Shown here in pieces: positions 1 to 9,424 of a DNA stretch of 64,000 nt. The notes beneath the pieces are model-generated. The model saw only the letters and a list, made by a program, of their open reading frames with translations, had not been told where the DNA came from and searched no databases. The first letter of the stretch is position 1. Every line of letters begins with the position of its first letter. A program made the translations under genes and the position numbers. This DNA is from Imhoffiella purpurea (lineage in GTDB: Bacteria; Pseudomonadota; Gammaproteobacteria; Chromatiales; Chromatiaceae), in NCBI RefSeq assembly GCF_000585215.1, contig NZ_AONC01000052.1, positions 44,448 to 108,447 of the forward strand, in the 5' to 3' direction.

Positions 1-475
1 GACCCTGAGCGGCCGGGTCGAGGAGGGCGAGTCCTTGATGTTCGACGGACAGCCGGTCGCGCTCTCGGAAACGGGCGCCTTCGCCTTCTGCATTCCGCTC
101 CGGTCCGGCGAAAACCGCATCCGTCTGGTCGCGCGCGACCGGGCGGGCAACCCGGCCGTCCTGGAGCGCGGCATCCTGCTCGATCGCGAGCCGCCGCGTC
201 TGATCCGATACGATCTGGTCGAGGAGGGGGACGGACCCTTACGCCTACTGCGGGTCGAGATCGAGGCCGAGGACGCGAGCGGTATGACGGCCGGCATCCC
301 CTACCGCCTCGATCTCGGCGGGAGATCGCGTCAGGGGATCGCCCGGCGCGGATCCGGGCGGAATTCTTATCAGGACCGGGTGGCGCTTCCGGCCGATTCG
401 GCGCTCGGGCCGCGACTGCGTTCGGTCGAGCTGCGGGACTATCTCGGGAATCGAAGGGAGGTGGCCATTGAATAG
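1..475 (+). CDS. C-terminal end of an exported Ig-like domain protein (partial)
   Basis: The frame is open from the first base of the window and ends at TAG 473-475, so only the last ~157 residues are seen. The visible part contains a beta-sandwich pattern (gene-product stretch FDGQPVALSETGAF followed by SGENRIRLVARDRAGN) typical of bacterial Ig-like or glucodextranase-B-like modules, which usually occur in tandem in secreted or surface proteins, often behind a FecR domain. A second, poorly recognised beta-rich segment follows. The stop overlaps the start region of the PKD protein by 8 bases, implying translational coupling and a joint role at the cell surface. The N-terminus and any catalytic domain lie outside the window. 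The family call is moderate; export is inferred from domain type and neighbour. Confidence 0.6.
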   Translation, partial: TLSGRVEEGESLMFDGQPVALSETGAFAFCIPLRSGENRIRLVARDRAGNPAVLERGILLDREPPRLIRYDLVEEGDGPLRLLRVEIEAEDASGMTAGIPYRLDLGGRSRQGIARRGSGRNSYQDRVALPADSALGPRLRSVELRDYLGNRREVAIE

Positions 476-3400
476 TCGAATCATGCGCGGATTCTTCTTC
501 TGCGCCCTCTTCGCGGGGTCCGCCGCCGTCCAGGCCGGGGACCGGGTCCGGCTGGTCACCTTCGGCCCCGATGCCCATCCGGGCAAGGGCGACGACGATT
601 TCACCGAGGTGGTCTATATCCAGGTTCCGGATTCGGCCGCCGGACCGCTCTATCTGCGTCTCTGGGATCCGGATCTGGGCGGGACCCAGGACGAGCCCAA
701 CGGTCTCTGGAACGGCCGGACCCGCTTCAGGCTCTTCGGCGGCGAGGGTGCCTTCAGCCAGGCCGGCCCCTCGGCCGATCCGTCCGCTTGGCGGTCGGTC
801 GGCGAGGTGCTGGGCGAGGCCGAGTTCGGCGAGGATGCGTCGACCGACGGGGTTTGGCATACCCTGGCCCGCTTCTCGCCCGAGCGGGGCGAGGAGGTCG
901 GCGGGCATCGTCTCTTTCGGCTCCTGGTCGAGGGCGTCGCCGGAGACGACGGCAATCTCTACGATCTGACGGTCAGCTCGGATGCCGGGACCAATCGTCC
1001 GGTCGAGGGACTGCGTCTGCTCGACTATCGTCCGACCTTCTCGGTCTCGCCCGGTCCCGAGCGGCTGGCGGAGGCGGTCTTCGCCGTTCCCGCGGATGCC
1101 GATACGCTGGTGATCCGCCAGTTCGACCTGGACCGTGCCCGGATCCAGCTGGAGCTGCCCATCGTCGGTCCCGTCCCGCTGCGTTCCTCGGGCGAGGCGC
1201 GCTGGGAGGAGGAGCGGGTCGCGATCGATCCGGGGCTGGGGGCCGAGCGCGCCGCCGTTCAGGTTCGGGGCGGGCGCTCCTTGCTGAACGATGTGGTCCT
1301 GGAGGCGAGGGATCCGTCCGGCGTTCCGCTCGCCTTCGAGCTGCCGATCCGTCTGCGGCCGCCGAGCATCCCCCCGGAACCCCGGGCGGACATCGCCATC
1401 CTGGACGACTGTCTGGGCGTCTCGTTCGACGCCGGGCGCTCGGATGGCCGCGACGATGCACTCATCGGCTATCTCTGGGACTTCGGCGATGGCCGTCAAG
1501 CCAGTGGCAAGCGCGTGGAGCATCGATACGAGGAGCCGGGTCTCTACCGGGTGAGCCTCACCGCGATCGACGATTCGGGCCGGGTCATGGACCGGGCGCG
1601 ACGCGGCTACGAGGTCAAGGTGAATCGGTCGCCGATCGCGGTCCCGGGTCCGGAGCGGACATTGGCGCCCGGTGAGCGCACGATCTTCGATGCCTCCGCC
1701 TCCAGCGATGCCGACGGACGCATCACCGGCTATCGCTGGGATTTCGGCGACGGGGCGGAGGGACAGGGGGCGCGCGTCGAACACGCCTTCGAGCGGCCCG
1801 GACGCTATCCGGTGCGGCTAGAGGTCGAGGACGATGGTCCGGGGCCATGCACCCGGACCGGCGCCGTCACCCAGGTCTGGGTCAATGCCCCGCCCGTCGC
1901 CCGTGCCGGCGACGATCTGCGTGCCGCGGTCGGCGAGGTCCTGGTCCTGGATGCCGGGGGCAGCGGGGATACCGACGGCGAGCTGATCCGTTTCCATTGG
2001 GATCTGGGCGACGGCCGGACGGCGGAGGGGACGCGGGTCGAGACATTCTACGGCGAGCCCGGACGCTATCGGGTCCGGCTCGCTGTCGAGGACGATGCCG
2101 GTGTCGGCAACAGCCGTTCGGAAGACGACCTGCTGATCTGGATCAATGCCCCGCCGCTCGCCGATGCCTCGGGTCCGGAACGGGGCGCAGTGGATCAGAC
2201 CCTGTCCTTCGACGCCTCGGCGTCCGCCGATCCGGATGGCGCCCTGGTCGAGTATCTCTGGGATTTCGGCGATGGCAGTCAGGCGCGAGGGGTCAGGGTC
2301 GAGCATGCCTATGCCGCGCCCGGTCGCTACGGGGTGCGGCTCGAGATCCGCGACGATTCGGGTACGACCTCGGCGACGGCCGGCACCGGGCTGGAGGTCG
2401 TCGTCAACGATCCCCCGGTCGCGGATGCCGGCGCGGATGTCTGGGTGACGGCCAGCCAGGTTCGCTTCGACGGGAGCGGATCCGCCGATCCGGACGGCCG
2501 TATCCTCGGATACGTCTGGGATTTCGGCGACGGCACCCAGGGTGAAGGCCCCGCCCCGGCCCATGTCTATGCCCTTCCCGGGACCTACGATGTGGTGCTG
2601 ACCGTGACCGACGATTCGGGCACCTCCTCGGCCAGCCGCAGTGATGGCATGCGGGTGCGGATCAACGCCGGTCCGGTCGCGGACGCGGGGCCGGATCGGC
2701 TGGTGGCCCCGGACGAGACCATCGCATTCGATGGGACCGGATCCTTCGATCCGGACGGCCGCATCCGCGACTATGCGTGGGATTTCGGCGACGGGACCTC
2801 GGCGAGCGGCGCCTCGCCCGATCATGCCTATGCCGAGCCGGGTCTCTATCAGGTGCGGCTGCGGGTCGCGGACGATTCGGGACACCCCCAGGCGTTCGAT
2901 GTCGCCGAGGCGTCGGTGCGGGTGAATGCCGCTCCGGTGGCCCTGGCCGGCCCGGACGTGCTGGCCGCGCCCGATCAGGAGATCCGACTCGATGGCTCCG
3001 GTTCCCATGATCCGGACGGGCGGATCGCCTCCTATCGCTGGACCCTAGACGAGGGTCGGCCGGCGGGCGAGACGGCCCAGGTCTCGCTTCGCTTCGCCAA
3101 GCCGGGAAGCCATGTGGCGAGGCTGGAGGTGGTGGACGACAGCGGCGCGGCCAACGGTCATGCCGAGGACCGGCTGTCCATCCGGATCAACCACCGTCCG
3201 GTCGCGGCCGCCGGTGCGCCGATCCGCACCTGCGAGACGCGGGTCGCCTTCGACGGCGGCGGTTCCAGCGACGCCGACGGCGACCCGCTCGGCTACTCCT
3301 GGTCGTTCGGCGACACGGGTCCGGGGGCCGAAGGGCCTCGGGTCTCGCATCGTTTCCCCGAAGGGGGACGCTATCCGGTGGTGCTGAGTGTGGACGACGG

Positions 3401-5330
3401 CACCGGGCTCGACAACGCGACCCAGTCCGCCTCGACCCAGGTCTGGATCCATCGCCGCCCCCTGGCCGTCATCGAGGCGCCGGATCTGGTCTGCGCGGGG
3501 GAGACGGTTCTCTTCAATGGTGTCGGATCGAGCGATCCGGACGGCGGGCGGCTGCTCTACGACTGGGATTTCGGCGACGGGAGCGGGTCGAGCTCGGCGA
3601 TCCCGGCCAAGGCGTTCGCGAGTGGCGGGCTCTATCCGGTGACCTTGAAGGTCCGGGACGATTCCGGTCTGGACTGCGACACCGCGACCGCGCGGCATCT
3701 GGTCCAGGTCGTGGACGCGCCTGTGGCGGAGGCGGGCGAGGACGTGCGGATCTGTGCCAACACGCCGCTGACCTTCGACGGGACGGGATCGCGCGATTTC
3801 GACGGGGTCGTCAACGCCTATCGCTGGGACTTCGGCGACGGCACCCAGGGCGGCGGGCCCAATCCGACCCATCTCTATACCCGGGCCGGAGACTATGCCG
3901 TGACCCTGACCATCACGGGCGACCGGGTCGGGCGCTGCGACAACCGCCACAGCGACCGCCTGAGCGTCAGCGTGCTCGACGCGCCCGAGGTGGATCTGAG
4001 CGCGCCAGCCGGGGTGGCCCTCGGCGCGCCCGCGGTCCTGACCGCGAACCGGCTCGGCGATCCGGACGCGGTTGGGACGCCTCTGAAGTACGGCTGGGAT
4101 CTGGGCGACGGCGCCCGGGCCGATGGCGCTCGGGTCGAGCACCTCTACTCCGAGCCGGGACGCTATCTGGTGACTATGACCGCCGACGACGGAAGTGGGG
4201 GCGACTGCGGCCGGGTGACGCTCCGGCACGCGATCCAGGTCAATGCTCCGCCGATCCCGGATGCCGGCGGGGACCGGTTGGCCGCGCCGGGCGAGATCCT
4301 GTCCTTCGACGCCTCGGCGAGCCGGGATCCGGACGGGGCCATTCGCCGCTATGTCTGGGACTTCGGCGACGGCGAGACCGCCGAGGGTCTGCAGGCGACC
4401 CATGTCTATCGCGAGCCTGGCGACTATGAGGTCGAGCTCACCGTCACCGACGATACGGATCTGCCCAACGCGAGCCGGAGTGATCGGATCGCCGTCCGCT
4501 GCAACGCGGCCCCGGTGCCGGCCTTCGAGGTGCGTCCGCCGGTGCTCTGTCCGGGCCGAGATGGGGTTCTGGATGCCGGCGCCTCGAGCGATCCGGAGGG
4601 TTCGCCGATCGCCTGGCACTGGGATCTCGGCGACGGGTCCCAGGCCGAGGGCGTCGAGGTGCGTCATGCCTATGCCGAGCCGGGCGACTATTGGGTGCGG
4701 CTCGCGGTGGAGGACGATGCTGGCGTCTCCAATTCGCGCGCGGCCCTGGGGCGTGCGCTCCGCGTCAACCAGGTGCCGGACGCGCGTCTGAGGTCGCCCC
4801 TGATGGGTTGTCCGGGCGAGCCGATTCGCTTCTCCGGGCTGCGCTCGTCCGATCCGGATGGGCGGATCGCCCGCTATCGCTGGGACTTCGGCGACGGGTC
4901 CGGGGCGGAGGGGGCCGAGGTCGAGCATCTCTATTCGGATCCCGGACGCTATCCCCTGGTGCTGGCCGTCACCGACGATTCGGGCAGCGACTGCGCACGC
5001 GCCGAGAGGCATGCCGAGGTGCGGGTGAACGCGGCGCCCAAGGCCGAGATCCGCACCGACTCCGAGGTCGCCTATGTGGGCGGGGCCCATGACGGGGTCC
5101 TGTTCGACGCCACCGGCTCCAGCGACCCGGACGGGGACGCGCTGCGTTTCAGCTGGGACTTCGGCGACGGTGGCGAGGCGCTCGGCGCCCAGGTCCGGCA
5201 TGCCTTCGCGTCGCCCGGGCGCTACAGGGTCGAGCTCCTGGTGGAGGACGATTCGGGAACCGGCTGTGCCGGCGCGCGCGCCTCGGTCGAGATCGAGGTG
5301 AAGGGCGAGCGCCCTGGGAGTTCCGAGTAG
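468..5330 (+). CDS. Secreted giant protein with 15 tandem PKD domains
   Basis: This is a 1,620-residue protein. The TTG start at 468 is preferred over ATG 483 because AGGGAGG lies about 6 bases upstream of it. The N-terminus is a good Sec signal (hydrophobic FFFCALFAGSAA, cleavage after VQA near residue 24). Residues ~25-310 form a unique acidic beta-rich region. From ~310 to the end I count 15 PKD repeats of about 85-90 residues. Most carry the WDFGDG signature and the downstream (P)G.Y.V.L.V.DDSG strand. Repeat 7 is degenerate (WTLDEG) and repeat 8 reads WSFGDT. PKD domains are Ig-like spacers or adhesion modules in surface proteins; no enzyme domain, sortase signal, autotransporter or T9SS tail is visible. 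Its partner is the overlapping upstream gene. Function is probably adhesion or a structural surface layer (inference). Confidence 0.9.
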   Translation: MNSRIMRGFFFCALFAGSAAVQAGDRVRLVTFGPDAHPGKGDDDFTEVVYIQVPDSAAGPLYLRLWDPDLGGTQDEPNGLWNGRTRFRLFGGEGAFSQAGPSADPSAWRSVGEVLGEAEFGEDASTDGVWHTLARFSPERGEEVGGHRLFRLLVEGVAGDDGNLYDLTVSSDAGTNRPVEGLRLLDYRPTFSVSPGPERLAEAVFAVPADADTLVIRQFDLDRARIQLELPIVGPVPLRSSGEARWEEERVAIDPGLGAERAAVQVRGGRSLLNDVVLEARDPSGVPLAFELPIRLRPPSIPPEPRADIAILDDCLGVSFDAGRSDGRDDALIGYLWDFGDGRQASGKRVEHRYEEPGLYRVSLTAIDDSGRVMDRARRGYEVKVNRSPIAVPGPERTLAPGERTIFDASASSDADGRITGYRWDFGDGAEGQGARVEHAFERPGRYPVRLEVEDDGPGPCTRTGAVTQVWVNAPPVARAGDDLRAAVGEVLVLDAGGSGDTDGELIRFHWDLGDGRTAEGTRVETFYGEPGRYRVRLAVEDDAGVGNSRSEDDLLIWINAPPLADASGPERGAVDQTLSFDASASADPDGALVEYLWDFGDGSQARGVRVEHAYAAPGRYGVRLEIRDDSGTTSATAGTGLEVVVNDPPVADAGADVWVTASQVRFDGSGSADPDGRILGYVWDFGDGTQGEGPAPAHVYALPGTYDVVLTVTDDSGTSSASRSDGMRVRINAGPVADAGPDRLVAPDETIAFDGTGSFDPDGRIRDYAWDFGDGTSASGASPDHAYAEPGLYQVRLRVADDSGHPQAFDVAEASVRVNAAPVALAGPDVLAAPDQEIRLDGSGSHDPDGRIASYRWTLDEGRPAGETAQVSLRFAKPGSHVARLEVVDDSGAANGHAEDRLSIRINHRPVAAAGAPIRTCETRVAFDGGGSSDADGDPLGYSWSFGDTGPGAEGPRVSHRFPEGGRYPVVLSVDDGTGLDNATQSASTQVWIHRRPLAVIEAPDLVCAGETVLFNGVGSSDPDGGRLLYDWDFGDGSGSSSAIPAKAFASGGLYPVTLKVRDDSGLDCDTATARHLVQVVDAPVAEAGEDVRICANTPLTFDGTGSRDFDGVVNAYRWDFGDGTQGGGPNPTHLYTRAGDYAVTLTITGDRVGRCDNRHSDRLSVSVLDAPEVDLSAPAGVALGAPAVLTANRLGDPDAVGTPLKYGWDLGDGARADGARVEHLYSEPGRYLVTMTADDGSGGDCGRVTLRHAIQVNAPPIPDAGGDRLAAPGEILSFDASASRDPDGAIRRYVWDFGDGETAEGLQATHVYREPGDYEVELTVTDDTDLPNASRSDRIAVRCNAAPVPAFEVRPPVLCPGRDGVLDAGASSDPEGSPIAWHWDLGDGSQAEGVEVRHAYAEPGDYWVRLAVEDDAGVSNSRAALGRALRVNQVPDARLRSPLMGCPGEPIRFSGLRSSDPDGRIARYRWDFGDGSGAEGAEVEHLYSDPGRYPLVLAVTDDSGSDCARAERHAEVRVNAAPKAEIRTDSEVAYVGGAHDGVLFDATGSSDPDGDALRFSWDFGDGGEALGAQVRHAFASPGRYRVELLVEDDSGTGCAGARASVEIEVKGERPGSSE

Positions 5331-5333
5331 GGG

Positions 5334-5362
5334 GCGAATGCATTCGCAGCCGGCATCCGGCT
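5334..5362. terminator. Two back-to-back hairpins between convergent genes
   Basis: A perfect 14-bp palindrome (GCGAATGCATTCGC, 5334-5347) is followed directly by a 6-bp stem AGCCGG/CCGGCT with a 3-base loop (5348-5362). They fill the 31-base gap between the PKD stop and the stop of the convergent diguanylate cyclase gene. There is no long T tract, so a bidirectional terminator role is inferred from position and folding only. Confidence 0.5.
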
Positions 5363-6516
5363 CAGAGTGCATGGACCACGCAGTTGCGCCCCTGGCGCTT
5401 GGCCGCGTAGAGTGCCGTGTCCGCGGCCTCGATGAGGTCGGAGGGAACCATGCCGGGGTGCGGAACCAGCTCGGATACGCCGAGGCTGATGGTCACATGA
5501 TCGGCGATCGCCGAGTCCGGGTGCCGGATGCCGAGCCCCTCGATCGCCTCGCGCAGCTTCTCGGCGAGCTTCATGGCGTCCTCCGCCGGCGTGCCGGGAA
5601 GCAGACAGGCGAATTCCTCGCCGCCGATGCGCGCGACCAGATCTCCGGGGCGTCGCGCCGCCTTGTCCATGGTCCGGGCCACGCGTTTCAGACATGCGTC
5701 CCCCGCAGGATGGCCCAGACTGTCGTTGTAGCGCTTGAAATAGTCGATGTCGGCCATGATGAGCGAGAGCCGCGAACCCGCGCGCAGCGCACGCTTCCAC
5801 TCGCCGTCCAGCGTCTCGTCGAAGAGCCTGCGGTTGCCGACTCCGGTGAGCGGGTCCATGTGCGCGATGGTGTCGAGGACGAGCCTCTCCTCGATCGAGT
5901 CGGAGAGCTGGATGCGAAGCTCGATCGATTCCCGGTTCACGCGATGGAAGCGCGACGCCGATGCCGTCATGGCGAGGGTGAAGACGACGATCATGAGCCC
6001 CATGGCCTGGTGTACCTGGTCGCCCTGGGCCAGCATCTGCAGCGTGATGGGCAGCGCCGCGGGGATGGCGAAGAGCTGGAAGGCCGGGTGCAGCGCCGAG
6101 AGCAGCGGCATGGCGCCGGCGATCATGCCGCCGAGCGCGAAGGCGAGGAAGACCTGGTGCGCGAAGGATTCCGGGTGGAAGAGGAATATCCCGGAGGCCC
6201 CCCAGACCAGCCCCGAGGCAAATGTCCCGAGCAGGAAGCAGCGGCCCCAGTCGACATTGTCGAGCAGCCGCCGCAGACCCGGTCTGTGATAGGCGCTGGC
6301 GAGCGCGAAACGTGCGAGCGTGACCGCCGCGAGTGTCGCGATCCAGGGCAGCAGCCGCGAGGCCGGGATGGCGTTCCAGAGGAGCGCCGTGACGATCGCC
6401 CCATTGAATCCGCTGACCAGCAGGGCGATCGCTTGCTGATGATAGGATTGCGCGACCTGCAGAGCGAGTATCCGTCCCTTCCTCGACTGCGACTCCAGAT
6501 TCGGATTCGTGTCCAT
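5362..6516 (-). CDS. Membrane-bound diguanylate cyclase (GGDEF)
   Basis: This 384-residue protein makes c-di-GMP from two GTP at the inner membrane. Residues ~25-200 hold about six hydrophobic segments (for example IALLVSGFNGAIVTALLW and GLMIVVFTLAMTASAS), resembling small MASE-type sensors. The GGDEF domain covers ~220-384. The active-site motif is GGEEF at ~298, preceded by the inhibitory-site motif RPGD five residues upstream, so the enzyme should be active and product-inhibited. The helix DPLTGVGNRR and the metal-binding MADIDYFK are intact. No convincing Shine-Dalgarno sequence precedes ATG 6516, so the exact start is uncertain. The input signal of the membrane sensor cannot be read from the sequence. 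Confidence 0.92.
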   Translation of the reverse strand: MDTNPNLESQSRKGRILALQVAQSYHQQAIALLVSGFNGAIVTALLWNAIPASRLLPWIATLAAVTLARFALASAYHRPGLRRLLDNVDWGRCFLLGTFASGLVWGASGIFLFHPESFAHQVFLAFALGGMIAGAMPLLSALHPAFQLFAIPAALPITLQMLAQGDQVHQAMGLMIVVFTLAMTASASRFHRVNRESIELRIQLSDSIEERLVLDTIAHMDPLTGVGNRRLFDETLDGEWKRALRAGSRLSLIMADIDYFKRYNDSLGHPAGDACLKRVARTMDKAARRPGDLVARIGGEEFACLLPGTPAEDAMKLAEKLREAIEGLGIRHPDSAIADHVTISLGVSELVPHPGMVPSDLIEAADTALYAAKRQGRNCVVHAL

Positions 6517-6752
6517 TGCGCAGCGCCCGCCGTAATGCCCCCATGCGGGTTTCCGTCGTCGTCATCCGCTATCGTGCGGTCCGAGGACGGTTTCCTGGGT
6601 GGCATGGATAGTATCGGCAGGAATTGCGGCGATTTGAATCCGGTTCGAGATGTTCGGCCGAATCTGCGGATGAGGCCTGGCGTGTCTGGCGCGTGCGCGC
6701 GGGGCTTGGATCCAGGGATCCAGCCCGGTGGTGTCTTCCTGTCGAACGGTCC

Positions 6753-6953
6753 TCAGCCGGCCTGGCGATAGGCGTCCATCTCCTCGAGCGAGAGATGTCT
6801 GGCCTCGTCCTCGAGCATGACCGGGATGTCGTCGCGGATGGGATAGGCGAGCTGGGCCGAGAGCGAGATCAGCTCGCCGCGGTCCTTGTCGAGGATGAGC
6901 GGGCCCTTGGTGACGGGGCAGACCAGGATGTCGAGAAGTTTCTTGTCCAGCAT
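6753..6953 (-). CDS. UPF0434/Trm112-like small protein
   Basis: This 66-residue protein begins [17 protein letters not shown] and contains the [17 protein letters not shown] core of the UPF0434 (YcaR)/Trm112-like family. Family members are small zinc-ribbon-like proteins, in enterobacteria encoded near lpxK and kdsB. Here the first cysteine (Cys12) is kept, but the residues equivalent to the second cysteine of CPxC and the later cysteine (ELISL, where relatives have ELIC-type sequence) are absent, so metal binding is doubtful. It lies alone on the minus strand behind the diguanylate cyclase, with an independent start at ATG 6953. The fold call is confident; the function is unknown. Confidence 0.8.
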   Translation of the reverse strand: MLDKKLLDILVCPVTKGPLILDKDRGELISLSAQLAYPIRDDIPVMLEDEARHLSLEEMDAYRQAG

Positions 6954-7082
6954 GGATTGCGTGCTCCGATGAGATGTGTGTCGAGGGTGCGTCGCGCGGC
7001 CCGAGCCGGGCCATGTCGGCGCATCGGGTTTCGCGGCGCAGTTTAACCGTCCGCGCCGCTCGGTGGCGAGCGGGTCGGATCG

Positions 7083-8693
7083 ATGAAGGTAGCGAAGAGG
7101 ATGAATGCCGGAATGAATGCTGTTTCCCCCAGTGGATCCTCCGGATGGCGCGGCCGTCCCTGGCTGGCCTGGTCGGTCGCGCTCGGCGCGCTGATCGCCA
7201 TCCTGGCCGCGCTTGGGCATCTGATCGCGGCCGGGGAGGGCGTCGCGATCGAGCACGATCGCCTCGGCTCCGTTCCTGCGACCCTCTATCGTCCCGCGTC
7301 CGGCCGGCCGGCACCGGCCGTGGTGCTGGCCCACGGGTTCGCCGGCTCGCAGACGCTGATGCGGAGCTATGCCCTGACGCTGGCCCGTAACGGCTATCTG
7401 ACGGTCACCTTCGATTTCCCCGGACATGGCCGCAATCCCGAACCCTTCGTGTCGAGTCTGATGGACCGCGAGAAGCGTCTGCGGGTTCTGGAGTCCGCGC
7501 TGGAGCCGGCGGTCGCGTTCGCGCTGTCCCGGCCCCAGTCCGACGGCCGGCTGGCGCTTCTGGGGCATTCCATGGCGGGCGACCCTCTGGTCGATTACGT
7601 CCGGACGCATCCGGGCCGGGTCGGGGCGCTGGTTCTGCTGTCGCCCTACGTCTCGGACGCGACGCCCACGGATGCGCTCCCCAATCTATTGCTGGCCTAC
7701 GGCGCGCTCGAGCCCGGGATGCTGCACGATCAGGGACGGAAGATCCTTGCCGGCGCGGACGGCGGTGAGGCCCGGGAGGGCGTCACCTATGGCGATCCGG
7801 CGTCCGGGGACGCCCGACGGATGGAGATCGCCGAGGGCGTCGAGCATATCGGCATCCTCTACAGCCCGGCCGCCGAGCGGGCCGCCCTGGATTGGCTCGA
7901 CGCCACCTTCGGCTGGAATGGGAGCGGTTTCGTGGCGGATCGCGGGCCCTGGATCGGTCTGCTCTATCTCGGCATCCTGGTCCTGGCCTGGCCGCTGGCC
8001 CGGGTGCTGCCCCGTCCCGCCGCCCGGCCGCTGGGTGCCGGACTGGGCTGGCGCGATCTGCTTCCTGTCGCCGTCGCTCCAGCCATTCTGACGCCGCTGA
8101 TTCTCTGGCGGCTGCCCAGCGACTTCCTGCCGATCCTGATCGGGGATTATCTGGCGCTACATTTCGCGCTCTATGGCGCCATCAGCGCGCTGGGACTCTG
8201 GATCCTGCGGCGGCGGCGCGGCGCGGGGCCAGCCCGAGAGCCGGCGCGGATCGGTCGTCGCGCCCTGGCGATCGCCATGCTCGCCGCGACCGCCTATGCC
8301 TGGCTGGCCTTCGCGGTGCCGACCGACCTCTTCGTCACCACCCTGCTGCCGGGTGTCGAGCGTCTTCCTTTGGTGTTCGCCATGCTGGCCGGAACCCTGG
8401 TCTATTTCGTCGCCGACGAGTGGGTGACGCGGGGTCCGGGGGCGGCCCGTGGCGGCTATGCGGCGACCAAGGCGCTGTTCCTGGTATCGCTCCTGCTGGC
8501 CGTGGCGCTCAATCTCGCCGAGCTCTTCTTCCTCATCATCATCGTGCCGGCGATCCTGGTCTTCTTCCTCGTCTATGGGCTCATGAGCGGCTGGATCTAT
8601 GGCCGAACCCGGCACCCTCTGGTGGGCGCGGTCGCCAATGCGGTCGCCTTCGCGTCCGCGACGGCCGTGACCTTCCCCGTGGTCGGCGCCTGA
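7083..8693 (+). CDS. Alpha/beta hydrolase with C-terminal multipass membrane domain
   Basis: This is a 536-residue protein. One N-terminal membrane segment (residues ~26-50) is followed by an alpha/beta-hydrolase domain (~55-290) with the oxyanion-loop motif AHGF and the nucleophile elbow GHSMAG (Ser ~163). The expected acid and histidine lie in the [11 protein letters not shown] region. From ~295 to the end there are about seven hydrophobic segments that do not resemble a transporter I recognise. Three in-frame ATGs (7083, 7101, 7113) are possible and none has a clearly superior ribosome site. The fusion suggests an inner-membrane esterase, lipase or peptidase whose active site faces one side of the membrane. 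The substrate is unknown. Confidence 0.8.
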   Translation: MKVAKRMNAGMNAVSPSGSSGWRGRPWLAWSVALGALIAILAALGHLIAAGEGVAIEHDRLGSVPATLYRPASGRPAPAVVLAHGFAGSQTLMRSYALTLARNGYLTVTFDFPGHGRNPEPFVSSLMDREKRLRVLESALEPAVAFALSRPQSDGRLALLGHSMAGDPLVDYVRTHPGRVGALVLLSPYVSDATPTDALPNLLLAYGALEPGMLHDQGRKILAGADGGEAREGVTYGDPASGDARRMEIAEGVEHIGILYSPAAERAALDWLDATFGWNGSGFVADRGPWIGLLYLGILVLAWPLARVLPRPAARPLGAGLGWRDLLPVAVAPAILTPLILWRLPSDFLPILIGDYLALHFALYGAISALGLWILRRRRGAGPAREPARIGRRALAIAMLAATAYAWLAFAVPTDLFVTTLLPGVERLPLVFAMLAGTLVYFVADEWVTRGPGAARGGYAATKALFLVSLLLAVALNLAELFFLIIIVPAILVFFLVYGLMSGWIYGRTRHPLVGAVANAVAFASATAVTFPVVGA

Positions 8694-8891
8694 TGACGGA
8701 TCATTGATCCCGCGCAAGCTACATTCGCCGCCCGGTTTCGCGTAAGATACGGGAACCGCTATGGTTTACTAGAGCCGCGACCCGAAACGCGGCCTGTGCC
8801 ATGGCGCCACCTCAGCGGGATCGTCATTCCCGAATCGGTATCGAGATTAGAAAACCTGGCTAGCTATCCACCGACCGGAGGAGTATTCGAG

Positions 8892-9338
8892 ATGGTCGCT
8901 TTTGCCCAGCTGCATGCGCAAAACCATAAGATCACGGAATTGTCCAACGTCTTTCTATATCTGGTTCGCGAACGCTCCATGTGCGATACGGACGTCGCCT
9001 GCGACGTCTTCTTCGATCTGACCAACCGGGTCAAGGAACACATGGAACTGGTCGACCGGGAGATCTGCGGCAGACTCATCTCCGTTCCTGATCAATCCGT
9101 GAAGAACACCGCCAATCGGTTCCTGTCCGGCTCGACCGAGATCAAGCGGATCTTCGCCTCCTACGTCAAAGAATGGTGTTCACAGAAGCGTCATGCCCTG
9201 ACCATCAGCGACCACTCGGCCTTCCTCAGGGATACCGAGCAGATGTTCGCCCTGGTGATGGACCGGCTGCAGCGCGAGACCGAACATCTCTATCCGCTGA
9301 TCCGCAAGCTGGACGACTCGGACAAGCAGGTCGCCTGA
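8892..9338 (+). CDS. Small helical protein, possibly hemerythrin-like
   Basis: This 148-residue protein starts at ATG 8892, set by the site GGAGGAG seven bases upstream. The sequence reads as four amphipathic helices. Histidines and acids occur where HHE/hemerythrin proteins place iron ligands (NHKITEL; VKEHMELVDREI; ending ETEHLYPLIRKLD with the typical LYP), but the full ligand set is not clearly conserved. A di-iron O2- or NO-binding role would suit its position beside a nitrogenase accessory operon, which it faces convergently. This is an inference. Otherwise it should be called a conserved hypothetical helical-bundle protein. Confidence 0.55.
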   Translation: MVAFAQLHAQNHKITELSNVFLYLVRERSMCDTDVACDVFFDLTNRVKEHMELVDREICGRLISVPDQSVKNTANRFLSGSTEIKRIFASYVKEWCSQKRHALTISDHSAFLRDTEQMFALVMDRLQRETEHLYPLIRKLDDSDKQVA

Positions 9339-9343
9339 TCGTC

Positions 9344-9377
9344 GGCAGCCGATGCGCCAGGCGCGGCATCGGTTGCC
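9344..9377. terminator. Inverted repeat between convergent genes
   Basis: GGCAGCCGATGC (9344-9355) pairs with GCATCGGTTGCC (9366-9377), a 12-bp stem with one G-T pair and a 10-base loop. It begins six bases after the stop of the helical protein gene and lies 3' of clpX on the other strand. There is no T run. Its position suggests a terminator for one or both transcripts. Confidence 0.4.
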
Positions 9378-9424
9378 TTCGCCCCGGTGGCTCGGCCTAC
9401 CCCGGCCGCGTCCCCCGATCCTGG

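Noticed and set aside
1450..5280. Regular repeats in the first 5 kb considered as a CRISPR or satellite array
   Set aside because: The period (~260 bp) is in frame with PKD domains, and the repeats are diverged at DNA level while conserving WDFGDG.
3045..5372. 775-codon open frame antisense to the PKD gene
   Set aside because: It mirrors the repetitive, GC-rich PKD coding sequence, its amino-acid pattern repeats with the PKD period, and it has no domain of its own. Stop-free antisense frames are expected at this base composition.
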